A stretch of 64,000 bases of DNA from Gentiana macrophylla (Eukaryota; Streptophyta; Magnoliopsida; Gentianales; Gentianaceae): the NCBI GenBank assembly GCA_026214975.1, contig CM047815.1:83410800-83474799 (forward strand), written 5' to 3'. The notes below the pieces were generated by a model. The model saw only the letters and a program-made list of their open reading frames with translations. It had not been told where the DNA came from and searched no databases. The position numbers and the translations under genes were made by a program. The number at the start of each line of letters is the position of its first letter. Position 1 is the stretch's first letter. Shown in pieces: positions 1 through 11,339 of the stretch.

Positions 1-969
1 TGATGGGCCAAGATTGTAGGCCCAATATGGATGAACAGGGCCCCATTCCAATCCGGGTATATCACTTAGTGGCTGAACTTATACGTGAAAGGGTTCACGT
101 ATGACTGGACTGATTCGATATGATGATAAGTAATAAGTCCGTAAAGAGAAATTATAATTGAACCATTAGATAACTATTTATAGATTGAATAATCTTGATG
201 TGATCATAGAGTCATTCCTCTTCATGGGCGGTGTTTGATTTGGCGGTATCAAAGGCTAAGTGGTGCATTCCTTAATCCCGGCTATTTTGACATCACCCAT
301 GGATTGATAGCCGGTAATGTAAGTCACAAAGATGAAGTCCGCTCTTTCCTTGATAGAGAAAGTAGGTAGACGGTTCTCTCAGTTGTTAATACTGGAAGTA
401 ATCGATTGTGCTCACCTTTGATATGATAAAATGGATATCGGTCAATACTAGGTTAATGGTAGTTCGAGGATAAGAAGTTATATATGGAGAGGTCTTACGG
501 ACAATGCCTTGCTCTATATACGATCTGTCTGTGATGGGATATCCATATGTACTGGTTATATAATTGGGCACTCGGTAACTGTACTTACCATAGAGTAAAG
601 ATGTTCTAAATTCCTGAAGAGTGCAATCTCGGCTCTATGGTGATATAACGCCAAAACTAATGAGGTGGGTAATTCAACTAAGAAGTTTGGTCGATTGTTC
701 GATTAATTAGGGCTACTAGATACAGGCTCATGGTCCTCGGCTTATCTACTTGTAAATCACAAAGTAGCACTCCAAAAGAAAATTAAGTTTTTCCCGAAAT
801 TTAAATAGATTTAATTAAGTCTATTTAGATGGTGCTTTCATAAGTTGAAAACCCTAATCCCTCTTTACCCTAAATAAGCACCACCTACATCATCCTAATA
901 CGAAAATCATAAGTAAACATGCATGAATGGAATCCTATGTTGTTCTTTTGATGCCTCAGAGAGAGGTTG
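1..969. other. Repeat-like DNA, no gene seen
   Basis: No convincing open reading frame or splice-supported gene is visible on either strand. The texture (long AT-rich stretches, a palindromic start around TGGGCCAAGATTGTAGGCCC, short pseudo-ORFs only) resembles old retrotransposon LTR or intergenic repeat sequence, but I found no partner copy in the window and cannot name a family. Confidence 0.4.
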
Positions 970-1140
970 CACTACAAGAAATCATACTTTTAGCAGCATA
1001 GTATTGGCAGCGTGCATTAAAAGCACGTCGCGAATGCCACTTTTTACGGCTTGCCTGTTATATTACGCTGCTATATTAACCAATTGCACCATGTGCAAAC
1101 AACACGCTGTTGATAAATATTTCGCGGCTTGAACTTTCAC
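970..1140 (+). mobile_element. CACTA-type transposon terminus (fragment)
   Basis: The sequence CACTACAAGAAAT at 970 matches the conserved outer end of plant CACTA (En/Spm) elements. It is followed by GC-rich short direct and inverted words (gcagcgtgc, aaaagcacg) that look like subterminal repeats. I could not find the opposite end (a clear CTTGTAGTG) before the copia insertion at 1937, so this is either one end of a longer element or a truncated remnant. The family call rests on the terminus only. Confidence 0.4.
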
Positions 1141-1409
1141 GTTATGAATAATATTTTATATTGGAAGCATGTTAGAGGCATGCCGTCAATGTTTAAAACG
1201 TGTTTTGACTCATTTTTCATCCTCCCTCCATTTCTTTAATTGGTATTGTTAAAGACATGCATTCTTCAGTTCAGCTAAAATAAGTGTAGAAGTGGAGAAA
1301 GTCTAAGTCCTTAGGCGGACTCCAAGATAACGAATAATTAACCCATAGGGAAGTGATGGACATCATTAAAAGATATTCATCTTTATTTAACTTATCATAT
1401 TTCTAGCCA

Positions 1410-1936
1410 GTCAAGCGTCGCTAATTCACAGCTCGAACAAAGTAGATCGTTCTTCCAAGTCGTAATGGACTTGGAGTTTTGGGAAAAATATCTACCCTCA
1501 CGCCTACTTATTTTCACTTCAACGTCTAAAACAATACCAATTCCTGGGTTCGCTTCACTTTTTGTGGCAGAAAAAATCCATAAAAAGGGAACATTAAACC
1601 TCTCACCTATAATCCTACAATACAGAGCAAAAGCCAATATAGTCCTACCACCATTAGGTGTAATTTGGGGAAATGACCTAGACCATAATAGACATGGATA
1701 TGATACATAGGTTATATTATGGGAAATCGGAGACCAACTTGTAGTTGTGAGTTATATACGATGTAATATCGTTCAAGAGGATTATCAGTGCGCCTTATTA
1801 TCAAAGTTGGGCAAAATTGGAACAAAAATTCCCTGATAAACTTTACAGTGAATGCAGAGCCAATTCATTTGCTCCAGGACATGAACAAAAGAAATATTTT
1901 TCACCAAAAGAGTTCCTCTTTCTCCCGTGGTTTAGG
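1410..1936 (+). pseudogene. Unidentified coding-like fragment, 5' of copia insertion
   Basis: A run of protein-like codons extends across 1410-1710 and, in another frame, across roughly 1790-1936 (peptides such as YYQSWAKLEQKFPDKLYSEC and KKYFSPKEFLFLP). The composition is typical of real coding sequence, but I do not recognise the family. The copia element at 1937 interrupts it, and similar codon texture resumes at 14672. It may be an old transposon-associated or plant-specific protein remnant; a host gene cannot be excluded. Confidence 0.25.
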
Positions 1937-2472
1937 TGTTAGTTTTGTGACTTGATCTCTAAAACTGGTGAAACTAATCTGAAAGCTGAAACTAGTTTTG
2001 TGGAAACTGAGTTTGCTGAGTTCTACATCTGAGTTTACTGATTACAAGTGAGTTTTCTGAAAAGTGAGTTTTCAAGAATAGTGAGTTTTCTAGGAAAGTC
2101 AGCTTGGAGCTAAGTTTCGTCTGGTGGATAACAGCTGGAGCTGGGGTCCACATCTCGGGTATTTATGATAATTCCGACAAAGATCTTTGGCGGTTAGGGT
2201 TTGGGATTTGTTCCTATAAGTACCGAAGTTGTAATCAATGCAAAGTGTGTCTTTCAAAGTGTTATTCACACACTTGTGAAAACCTTATAATTCTGTGCAT
2301 AATAAAATATCTTCTTTTTCTGTCCGTGGAGTAGTTGGCACAACGCCGGAAACCACGTTAAATTACTGTGTTCTCTTTGTTTCTGCTTTTATCAATTTTT
2401 GCCTTATTTTTCGTTAGATTGCTTCTGTTTTATCTTTCTTCAAGTGCAAGTTTTCTCGTCTGTGATTTAACA
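1937..2472 (+). repeat. 5' LTR of Tork-like copia
   Basis: This 536-bp direct repeat is shared with 14121-14666. It begins TGTTAGTTTTGTGACTTGAT and ends TTTAACA directly before the primer site. It contains short tandem words built on GTGAGTTTTC (about 2045-2095), probably part of the U3 regulatory region. Differences from the 3' LTR are mainly short indels. Confidence 0.93.
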
Positions 2473-2475
2473 AAC

Positions 2476-2486
2476 TGGTATCAGAG
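2476..2486 (+). other. Primer binding site, initiator-Met tRNA type
   Basis: TGGTATCAGAG lies three bases after the 5' LTR. This is the standard plant copia primer site, complementary to the 3' end of initiator methionine tRNA, and it fixes the element on the plus strand. Confidence 0.9.
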
Positions 2487-2598
2487 AGTCAGGTTCAAGA
2501 TTCAAAGAGATTTGCAGGTTGAACGGAGTTGATCTTCACCAAGACCGGTGATCGGTGCTAGGATTTTGTGATCAAAGGTCTGTTCTTTAGCAAGAAAG

Positions 2599-2825
2599 AT
2601 GTCAGCAGTTAACGTAAAGGTTGATAAATTTACAGGGAGGAACAATTTCAGTCTGTGGCAACTCAAGACGCGGGCCTTGTTAAAACAACAAGGATTGTGG
2701 ACTCCTTTATTCGATAAAAGAGATGCCAGTGCAGCAGATTACGCCAGTCTGGAGGAGAAAGCACATTACATCATCATGTTGTGCTTATCTGCTGATGTTA
2801 TCACGGAAGTTGCTGAGGAAGACAC
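2599..2825 (+). pseudogene. copia gag, N-terminal part (split by insertion)
   Basis: The reading frame starts at ATG 2599, 123 bp after the primer site, and gives MSAVNVKVDKFTGRNNFSLW, the typical start of Tork-lineage Gag (UBN2 family), the capsid protein of copia elements. The frame runs until the GACAC target site at 2821-2825, where the nested element begins. Skipping the insertion and one target-site copy, the frame continues at 10337 without loss (EEDT then AAKLWSKRETLYM), which shows directly that the insertion split an intact gag. Confidence 0.9.
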
Positions 2826-3765
2826 TGATGAGCGAAAAATTCACCCACTAAAAATACATTTATAAAGACTCGCAATCAGGGTAAACTAACTCTCTAATCG
2901 CAGAGTACCAGTGTCGATTGCTAGGATAGCTACAGAGTACGAGGTCGTCCCAAGAGAAATGTGGTTGTGAGTACCAAAGCGAAACGTGATTCTTAGTCTA
3001 AAGCGATCAAAGTTGTTGGTGGAGTGATTATAACTAATGCAAAAGTAAAGATTATTCTAACGAGATTAACTAGGTGATTAAAAAGCATAGCCGAGCCATG
3101 ATCCAACAAAGTTATCTCCCCACAGAAAAACTTGATAAGGAGTGTGTTTTATCTCGATTCGGTTCATATGATATTCACGGAGTCAACTCTTTATTCTTGC
3201 GTTAAGATCTCAATGCGGCTCTCACTTAACCCCACACACTAGGTTTATTAACCCTCCTTTGTAGAGCTAACTCTTTAACATGGTTGACCGGAATAAAAAG
3301 CCGTTGAAAAACCTCACTAAAACATAATTTTAACGTATCACTTAGGTTGCCAATCTAACGATTAAGACTATGGTTTAGTGATTTTAAAACATGTTTCGCA
3401 CATCTCGTAAAAATAAGAATTTCACTTAGGCATAGTCCAGATCACACTTAGATTGTCAATCTAACAATCGGACTATGATTAGTGATATCCATATCTCACG
3501 CCTCACCACAAAATACATTTATAAGCTCGATGTAACCGTGAACAAAGTTGTCAATTTTATTCAAAGTTAGGAAAATGATCAAAACGGGTTTTAAAACATG
3601 AGTTTATCATACGGACGTTTAATTACGCGCACACAACTCCCATCTCGCCTCCCGAGGGTTAATTTTACCCGCTTTCACATAATTCGCTATGTTGAGTTTA
3701 ACTACTCATATCAACGAAAATAACAAAACGAAAGAAAAAAAACGAAAAAGATAACTACAGCTATA

Positions 3766-3856
3766 TAGATATACGTATAGATATATATATAGATATATAT
3801 AGATATAGATATAGATATATATATAGTATACTGTATATATATATATATTTATACTA
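3766..3856. repeat. TATAGA/TA microsatellite in LTR
   Basis: A run of TATAGA and TA units, present also in the partner LTR at about 9048-9146. It generates the artificial Ile/Tyr-rich reading frames on both strands. Confidence 0.9.
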
Positions 3857-4189
3857 ATTGCATAAAAGTAAAAGAAAGCAATAAAAGACGGAAACGAAAT
3901 TATATTAAAACGATAACTAGTCGGGTTATTACAATCGACATTATAACGACATATATTACTACATATAGACCCCCAAAACATAATTAAAAGAAGGAAGAAG
4001 GAGAAGAAGGGGGCAAAAGGTCTCTCGCATGCTGTGTTCCATATATATAGAAAATGTTGAAGCCGGATCGATCCGGATTAGTGCGGATCGATCCGAGCTC
4101 ATCATCACTAATCATTGCAGTAAATATGCAAAGACATGCGCCGGGGAATTTTATATATAATTATATATTAAACTTCTAAAATTCATATC

Positions 4190-4690
4190 TTGAGTTGTAG
4201 GCCTCCAATAATTATGATTCAAACGTCAAAATTAAGCTCTCGAAAATTCTTCAACTTTCATGAAGGACACTTCTTCAGAAAACGTCGCTTTGATGGGCCA
4301 TTCCCATTACGTGTCGCTTTGCGACATTTTCCTTAATACAAATCAATTAGCCACTTGACCACCATTTGAGTTGTAGAAGTCCGATTGACTTGATTCAAAA
4401 TCCATTGGAAAGCTTGTTGAATAATCTACAACTTTCATGAAGGATTCTTCTTCAGAAAATGCCGTTTTGATGAGCCATTCGTATGTCGTGTCGTTTTTTT
4501 TTCGGATATTTACTATTACGAATCGATTAGCCACTTGGTCATAACTTGAGTTGTAGACCTCCAATTAACATGATTCAAAATGCGTTGGAAAGCTCTATCA
4601 AAGATCTACAACTTTCATTAAGGCCACCTCTTCAGAAAATGCCGTTTTAATGGGCCATTGGTTCGTCGAAGATATAAATCGTTAGTGACA
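4190..4690. repeat. Three-unit tandem repeat of about 178 bp inside the LTR
   Basis: Units start at the word TTGAGTTGTAG near 4190, 4366 and 4546. Each continues through a GATTCAAA word, a CAACTTTCAT word and TTCAGAAAA(T/C)G. The partner LTR has the same three units at about 9485, 9661 and 9837. Units differ more from each other than the two LTRs do, so the triplication predates this insertion. Confidence 0.85.
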
Positions 4691-5036
4691 CTACGAACCA
4701 CCGATCCACTCGACCTTTGCTCATGGCACAGTCTTATATCCCTAAAAACACCTCTTTTAGGCCTCAAACGTGTCGTTACTCGGGATTTTGGTTAACCTAA
4801 AATTCGCAATAAACCACCAAAATACCAAACGTAAATCCGACACGACACTCCGGTTACTAAACCGGTACAAAACTAGTAAAACACATAAAAACACGATATT
4901 TTACAAAATAGTCACGACTTATATATTTTTATGAAATTTAGGAATTAATGACTTTAATTGTTATAAAAGTGCTCAAATGATATCAAAAGTGGGGTAAAAG
5001 TTATAAAAATAATAAAGTTGAATTTTTCCGTTATCA

Positions 5037-5049
5037 CAACCCCCCACTT
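5037..5049 (-). other. Polypurine tract of nested element
   Basis: On the minus strand the sequence is AAGTGGGGGGTTG directly before the LTR start TGATAACGG. This is the plus-strand priming tract and independently fixes the element's orientation. Confidence 0.85.
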
Positions 5050-5414
5050 AGCTTTTGGTCGCCCTCGAACAAAATAAGCGGTAAAATAAAATGAATGAAG
5101 GAAAAATTCATGAAAAGATAAGATGTAAGGAACAACCAAATGATATAACCTTTAGAATTATAACCAGCGTTAACCTCAATATAATCAGATAACTGAGTGC
5201 GTGTGTGACAAGCCTTTTTAATTTCCACTATCCTCTCTTGAATAAATCAAGCAAACGCACTAGTATCCATTCAGACAATCCTAACAAATTTCCTAGGTAT
5301 AGGCAGTAACAGTTCCACACAAAGTCCTCCCGTGTACTTATTAGGATAATCCCTAAAGCATATCATTTAGTTTATACTGGGGATAGTCAGAAGATAACTA
5401 AGTTTTCAACCAAC

Positions 5415-5452
<38 letters not shown>

Positions 5453-7800
5453 TTTTTCTTCACATGTATAGTATATGCCCTCATTCCTAGCAATAGGATG
5501 TTTCGTGATAACACCCTAGCTGTACTACAATCATCGTGCAATCGAGCTTTTAAACCTCATAGTGATATAGGGACGCTTCGTGATAACGCCCTACCGCACT
5601 CAAATCATTGGTAGCTACAACCGACATATATATAGTTTATCTTATTTTGACATTCTTCCTATCACATTCAAACCTTCAGATATTCACAGTACACGTTCAA
5701 AAGTTAGGTACTAAGTTACTGCTATTATCTCTAGAATAACCACTAGGATACTGAATGGATACAGTTTAAAATTTTCGCTTCAATATCAAAGGCTTACGTG
5801 AAGGAATTCATGTTACACAAATAAATTTGGGGTTAAAATGCACTTACGGTTCAAATTAGTTATACATATCAAATTGATCATTACATCTTTAAATCCATGA
5901 AATATATACCTTATACAAATTATTTTAATCAACTAAATAATGTTTGAAAAAAAAATTCAAAAACTAAGGGTTTAAACACTTACTTCCATTTCTAGACCAA
6001 CCACGACTCTACCCCCCACTTACGATTTTGCATTATTCTCAGAGTGTAAATGAGATAGAGAGGAAGACTTAGCTTATAGACCAAGCAGAAAGATGCTATC
6101 GAATCCCGTAACAGCCATGAGAAAGCACATCCCGAATCCCTGTACCAAAACAACCAAAACAAAGCCAACACAAGACATGGTCCTCGTGCCAAAATATTGA
6201 ACAGGGATATGGGAATAATGAGATAATGGCCCTGTCACGTCAGAAAATTCGATAGGCAATATAATAGCTTTAGATGGAAAAAATAGCCATACTGGTAAAG
6301 CACAGAACATCTAAGCATATACGTATCATAGAGAGTATCACATAATCATATATCGTAGTCATGTCAGCTATTCCTAGTTTCATTTTTATTACACACGTTG
6401 TTATTAAAGCGGAATACTCACCACTATACTACAAATCGCACTTAAATTTGAAAACAGACTAGATCATAAAATGAAATGTGTGAAAGAGTATTGAGTCTTT
6501 TATACCTGGATCCTCAAGGATTCAATAACCTAAGTCCAAGAAATGATACATTTGAATTTTTATCTTTTTCTCCATCGGGATTTTCGGATAACCACCTAAT
6601 CATTCCTCTTAATGAAATTCAAACATTCATCCCGAGACTTGGTTGTGCTTTGTGTTCATCTTTCATACGTGATTCTACATTTCATTAAGACTAGGCTTAT
6701 TCAAATTATTATTTAACGGGTCGCCTCCGGTAGCGCTTTTGTTTAACGCCGTCACTCGACAGGGTGACTTTAAACAGACTCAATCAACCAAAATCCGAAC
6801 TCAAAAAGATCAATAGCTTAAGAAAAATTAACAAAGCGAGAACCATCGAAATTAAATTGTCTAGAAACGCACTCGCTTGGCTCTCGATCTTGCCTCCTCC
6901 CAAATTGTCCGAACCTTCTTTTATCAGCCTGTCGAACCATCTTCTTTTGAAAATCACCATAAAGCTCATCCATCGGGGAGTACACAAGCTGGACCGCAGA
7001 AAATTTATCCTCACATAGTGGATAGTAATCCGGGACTGATATATCAACTTTTACCAACTCTCCCAAAGTGGCTTTACCAACGATGGCCAATCAATCTCCC
7101 GATCCTCTAACTCAAAAATCTCATTATCGCAAATCAATCCTCAACCTTATTCTCAACTCGAACTTCTTCAAAGATAACATCATCATCCTTAACCACCTCA
7201 CATGTCTCTCGCCTCTTTCACATACCTCATTAATTCAATCAATTGCCCCACCTTGTCTTGAAGATTTCTTATAAGCGGAGTCGGTGCTTACCTTGAACTC
7301 CTCGCATGTCCAACAATCGCTTCTTCCAAGATCTCGTTCAATCGTTCTAGTTGCTCTATTTGACCGCCGGTGAATTCTTCTTGTGGCATGGGGAAAACTG
7401 ATCGTATTGACTTTGATTCATCGGAGGTGAGTAGTAGTCCTCTTGCCATTCCGCATAATCGATCGTGGTGAATCGTTGAAGCTATCAACGTCTTGAGTAT
7501 GAACACCGTAATCTCGATAAGCATTAGGGTTCGGTAACCCTCGTAATAGGGTGGCTCATTACTCGAATAACCATAATTCTCGGTCCTGGTATGCACTAGT
7601 ATAATTATTATAGGACCAAGAATCCTGGTCACTCTCTTGTTGATATTGAGGTTTGAGGCACGAACCGTTGTTGATAACATTGTTCAGTGCCTGAGGTTGG
7701 TAGGAGTATTGTTGTTCAGTGAGTAGTATTGATTGAAAAATCCATCCATTTAAGCTCAATCTGCAAGATCTCGTAAAACAACAATAAAACAATAAAAATT

Positions 7801-7831
<31 letters not shown>

Positions 7832-8082
7832 CTCAGAACACACGATATTTAGACCCCTCAAAAGTTATGGTTGCCGAAGGCCCTAATCCCCGCTTTAGCC
7901 GGACTTACAAGATATCACCCTCCGAAGAGGCTAAGTACCAAAGTCGATTCAAACCGAGTTCGAGACAATATCACTTCAAAGATCCATAGCTCTTTGTCGA
8001 CATCTAAATAAAACAAGAAAATAAAAACCTAGGCCCAAGCCTTCGGTTCACTTACAAGATATCACAACAATATCACACATTT
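5050..8082 (-). other. Internal region of nested element, broken gag-like frames
   Basis: The best protein-like stretches are on the minus strand: 7288-7680 (for example EEFTGGQIEQLERLNEILEE, a short coiled-coil-like segment) and 6818-7090 (for example SPMDELYGDFQKKMVRQ). Around 7560-7740 several frames together read like a Gln/Asn/Tyr-rich gag segment (PPYYEGY). No reverse transcriptase, protease or integrase motif is visible. T-runs at 5439-5458 and 7801-7831 are low-complexity. I cannot assign a named function beyond a probable gag remnant. Confidence 0.5.
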
Positions 8083-8099
8083 CCCCGGCAACGGCGCCA
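8083..8099 (-). other. Primer binding site, tRNA-Asp type
   Basis: On the minus strand TGGCGCCGTTGCCGGGG lies eight bases inside the LTR. It is complementary to the 3' end of plant tRNA-Asp including CCA, the primer typical of Athila-like Ty3/gypsy elements and their non-autonomous relatives. Confidence 0.88.
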
Positions 8100-8106
8100 A
8101 TTTTTT

Positions 8107-10331
8107 TGATGAGCGAAAAATTCACCCACTAAAAATACATTTATAAAGACTCGCAAATCAGGTAAACTAACTCTAACTGGCGCAGAGTACCAGGTCGATT
8201 GCTAGGATAGCTACAGAGTAGTACGAGGTCGTCCCAAGAGAAATGTGGTTGTGAGTACCAAAGCGAACGTGATTCTTAGTCTAAAGCGATCAAAGTTGTT
8301 GGTGGAGTGATTATAACTAATGCAAAAAGTAAAGATTATTCTAACGAGATTAACTAGGTGATTAAAAAGCATAGCCGAGCCATGACCCAACATGTTATCT
8401 CCCCACAGAAAAACTTGATAAGGAGTGTGTTTTATCCGATTCGGTTCATATGATATTCACGGAGTCAACTCTTTATTCTTGCGTTAAGATCTCGAACAGC
8501 TCTCTCACTTAACCCCCCACACTAGGTTTATTAACCCTCCTTGTGAGAGCTAACTCGCTTTAACATGGTTGACCGGAATAAAAAGCCGTTGAAAAACCTC
8601 ACTAAAACATAATTTTAACGTATCACTTAGGTTGCCAATCTAACGATTAAGACTATGGTTTAGTGATTTTAAAACATGTTTCGCACATCTCGTAAAAATA
8701 AGAATTTCACTTAGGCATAGTCCGGATCATCACTTAGATTGTCAATCTAACAATCGTGACTATGATTAGTGATATCCATATCTCACGCCTCACCACAAAA
8801 TACATTTATAAGCTCGATGTAACCGTGAACAAAGTTGTCAATTTTATTCAAAGTTAGGAAAATGATCAAAACGGGTTTTAAAACATGAGTTTATCATACG
8901 GACGCTTAATTACGCCGCACACAACTCCCATCTCGCCTCCCGAGGGTTAATTTTACCCGCTTTCACATAATTCGCTATGTTGAGTTTAACTACTCATATC
9001 AACGAAAATAACAAAACGAAAAAAAACAAAACGAAAAAGATAACTACAAATATATATAGATATATATGATGTATATATATATAGATATATATAGATATAG
9101 ATATATATATATATATAGTATAATGTATATATATATATATATTTATACTAATTGCATAAAAGTAAAAGAAAGCAATAAAAGACGGAAACGAAATTATATT
9201 AAAACGATAACTAGTCAAGTTATTACAATCGACATTATAACGATATATATTACTACATATAGACCCCAAAACATAATTAAAAGAAGGAAGAAGAAGGAGA
9301 AGAATGGGGCAAAAGGTCTCTGCATCTTTGTGTTCCATATATATAGAAAATGTTGAAGCCGGATCGATCCGGATTAGTGCCGGATCGATCCGAGCTCATC
9401 ATCACTAATCATTGCAGTAACATGCAAAGACATGCAGCGGGAATTTTATATATAATTATATATTAAACTTCTAAAATTCATATCTTGAGTTGTAGGCCTC
9501 CAATAATTATGATTCAAACGTCAAAATTAAGCTCTCGGAAAATTCTTCAACTTTCATGAAGGACACTTCTTCAGAAAACGTCGTTTTGATGGGCCATTCC
9601 CATTACGTGTCGCTTATGACATTTTCCTTAATACAAATCAATTAGCCACTTGACCACCATTTGAGTTTTAGAAGTCCGATTGACTTGATTCAAAATCCAT
9701 TGGAAAGCTTGTTGAATAATCTACAACTTTCATGAAGGATTCTTCTTCAGAAAATGCCGCTTTGATGAGCCATTCGTATGTCGTGTCGCTTTCGGGATAT
9801 TTACTATTACGAATCGATTAGCCACTTGGTCATAACTTGAGTTGTAGACCTCCAATTAACATGATTCAAAATGCGTTGGAAAGCTCTATCAAAGATCTAC
9901 AACTTTCATTAAGGCCACCTCTTCAGAAAATGCCGTTTTAATGGGCCATTGGTTCGTCGAAGATATAAATCGTTAGTGACACTACGAACCACCGATCCAC
10001 TTGACCTTTTAAGCTTGTGCGCGATGCTTATATCCCTAAAAACACCTCTTTTAGGCCTCAAACGTGTCGTTACTCGGGATTTTGGTTAACCTAAAATTCT
10101 CGCAATAAACCACCAAAATACCAAACGAACTGACATTTACACTCCGGTTACTAAACCGGTACAAAAACTAGTAAAAACACATAAAAACACGATATTTTAC
10201 AAAATAGTCACGACTTATATATTTTTATGAAATTTAGGAATTAATGACTTTAATTGTTATAAAAGTGCTCGAAATGATATCAAAAGTGGGGTAAAAAGTT
10301 ATAAAAATAACAGTGAATTTTTCCGTTATCA
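8107..10331 (-). repeat. LTR of nested element (5' LTR on the minus strand)
   Basis: This 2,225-bp copy pairs with 2826-5036 along its whole length, including the microsatellite, the CCGGATCGATCCGG palindrome (near 9359) and the tandem triplication. It ends ...CCGTTATCA, followed by the GACAC target duplication and the resumed gag frame. Confidence 0.92.
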
Positions 10332-10336
10332 GACAC

Positions 10337-10925
10337 CGCTGCTAAGTTATGGTCAAAGCGTGAAACACTGTATATGACTAAGTCATTGACCAACAAGTTG
10401 CTACTAAAGCATAGGCTATTTAGCCTAAGGATGCATGAGGGGACTCAGCTGAGAGATCATCTTGATCAGTTGAACACAATAATACTTGATCTCAAGAATA
10501 CTGATGTGAAGATTGAGGATGAAGATGCAGCTCTGATTTTGTTGGTATCACTACCAACTTATTATGAGAACTTTGTGCAATCCTTCATAGTTGGGAAGGA
10601 TACAGTTGCATTGGAAGATGTAAGGTCAGCTTTACATGCCAGGGAGCTGAGACATAAGGCAGCTGGAGCAGACAGTCAGGCTGTTGGACTAGTAGTCAGC
10701 AGCAGTGGTGGAAAAGGGCATGGGCAGCAGTCTGGGAAGAAGAAGAAATCCAAGAAGACAGGGCCCAAAGGTCCTAAATCCACAGATGTTTGCAATTACT
10801 GTAAGGAGCAGGGACATTGGAAGTCCAACTGTCCAAAGAAAAAAAGCAAAGGGAGAATAGTTGGAACAAATTGCTTTATTGCGGTGAGTTTGATTCGAGA
10901 GGAGGACATGGTTCTAGTAATCTGA
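10337..10925 (+). pseudogene. copia gag, C-terminal part with zinc knuckle
   Basis: This continues the gag frame broken at 2825 and contains the UBN2-type capsid core (LTNKLLLKHRLFSLRMHEGT; VSLPTYYENFVQSF), a basic Lys-rich linker, and a CCHC zinc knuckle CNYCKEQGHWKSNC at 10791-10832 that binds RNA. The frame ends at a stop at 10923-10925. In an intact element gag-pol is one frame; a shift here separates gag from protease. Confidence 0.9.
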
Positions 10926-10944
10926 GAATTAGCACATCATGCCG

Positions 10945-11283
10945 ATGTGTGGATTCTGACTCTGAGCATCTTATCATATTTTTCCACACATAGAGTGGTT
11001 CTCAAGCTATCAATAGATAGATGGTGTTTATATAGCTATGGCAAACAACAAGGTCTGCAAGATAGTTGGGATTGGCTCAGTTCAGTTGAGGACAGAGGAT
11101 GGTAAATTCTGTATGTTGAGTGAAGTTAGACATGTTCCACAAATGACCAAGAACTTGGTATCTCTCAGTCTTTTAGACAGCAAGAGATTCAGTTTTAAGG
11201 GTGAAGGTGGAAAACTGAGCGTATACAAAAACTCAATTTCAGTTCTCAAGGGAGTCAAAAGGGGAACCTTGTATATTTTATAA
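10945..11283 (+). pseudogene. copia protease to GAG-pre-integrase remnant
   Basis: Around 10947 the peptide DVWIL marks where the protease active-site region (WILDSG/A type) should be; the frame breaks right after it, so the catalytic triplet is not readable. The stretch 11038-11283 continues with MANNKVCKIVGIGSVQL and EVRHVPQMTKNLVSLSLLDS, the C-terminal half of copia protease and start of the pre-integrase region. It ends in a stop at 11283. Confidence 0.8.
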
Positions 11284-11339
11284 GGATCAATTGTGTCTGG
11301 GTCTGCTGCTGTAGCATCTGCTGAAGTTCATCAGTCACA

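Larger units (their letters stand above)
2826..5036 (-). repeat. LTR of nested element (3' LTR on the minus strand)
   Basis: This 2,211-bp copy is collinear with 8107-10331. It carries a TATA/TATAGA-rich microsatellite (about 3766-3856), a palindrome CCGGATCGATCCGG near 4069, and a three-unit tandem repeat (4190-4690). Differences from its partner are mostly one- to four-base indels, many next to CG dinucleotides. Confidence 0.92.
2826..10331 (-). mobile_element. Nested LTR element with tRNA-Asp primer site and no recognisable pol (LARD-like)
   Basis: Two direct LTRs of about 2.2 kb (2826-5036 and 8107-10331) read TGATGAGCG...CCGTTATCA on the plus strand and are flanked by identical GACAC duplications (2821-2825 and 10332-10336). 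The primer site and purine tract show that transcription is on the minus strand. The internal region is only about 3.07 kb and holds no recognisable integrase or reverse transcriptase, just broken gag-like frames. Long LTRs, short internal part and tRNA-Asp priming fit a large retrotransposon derivative mobilised by a Ty3/gypsy (Athila/Tat-like) partner. The structure is certain; the lineage is inferred. Confidence 0.9.

Noticed and set aside
3706..3981. Ile/Tyr-rich open reading frame on the minus strand
   Set aside because: It is produced by the TATAGA/TA microsatellite in the LTR; no codon bias or homologue-like motif.
6764..7274. Plus-strand frames inside the nested element as a gene
   Set aside because: The element is transcribed from the minus strand and these frames are antisense to the gag-like frames.
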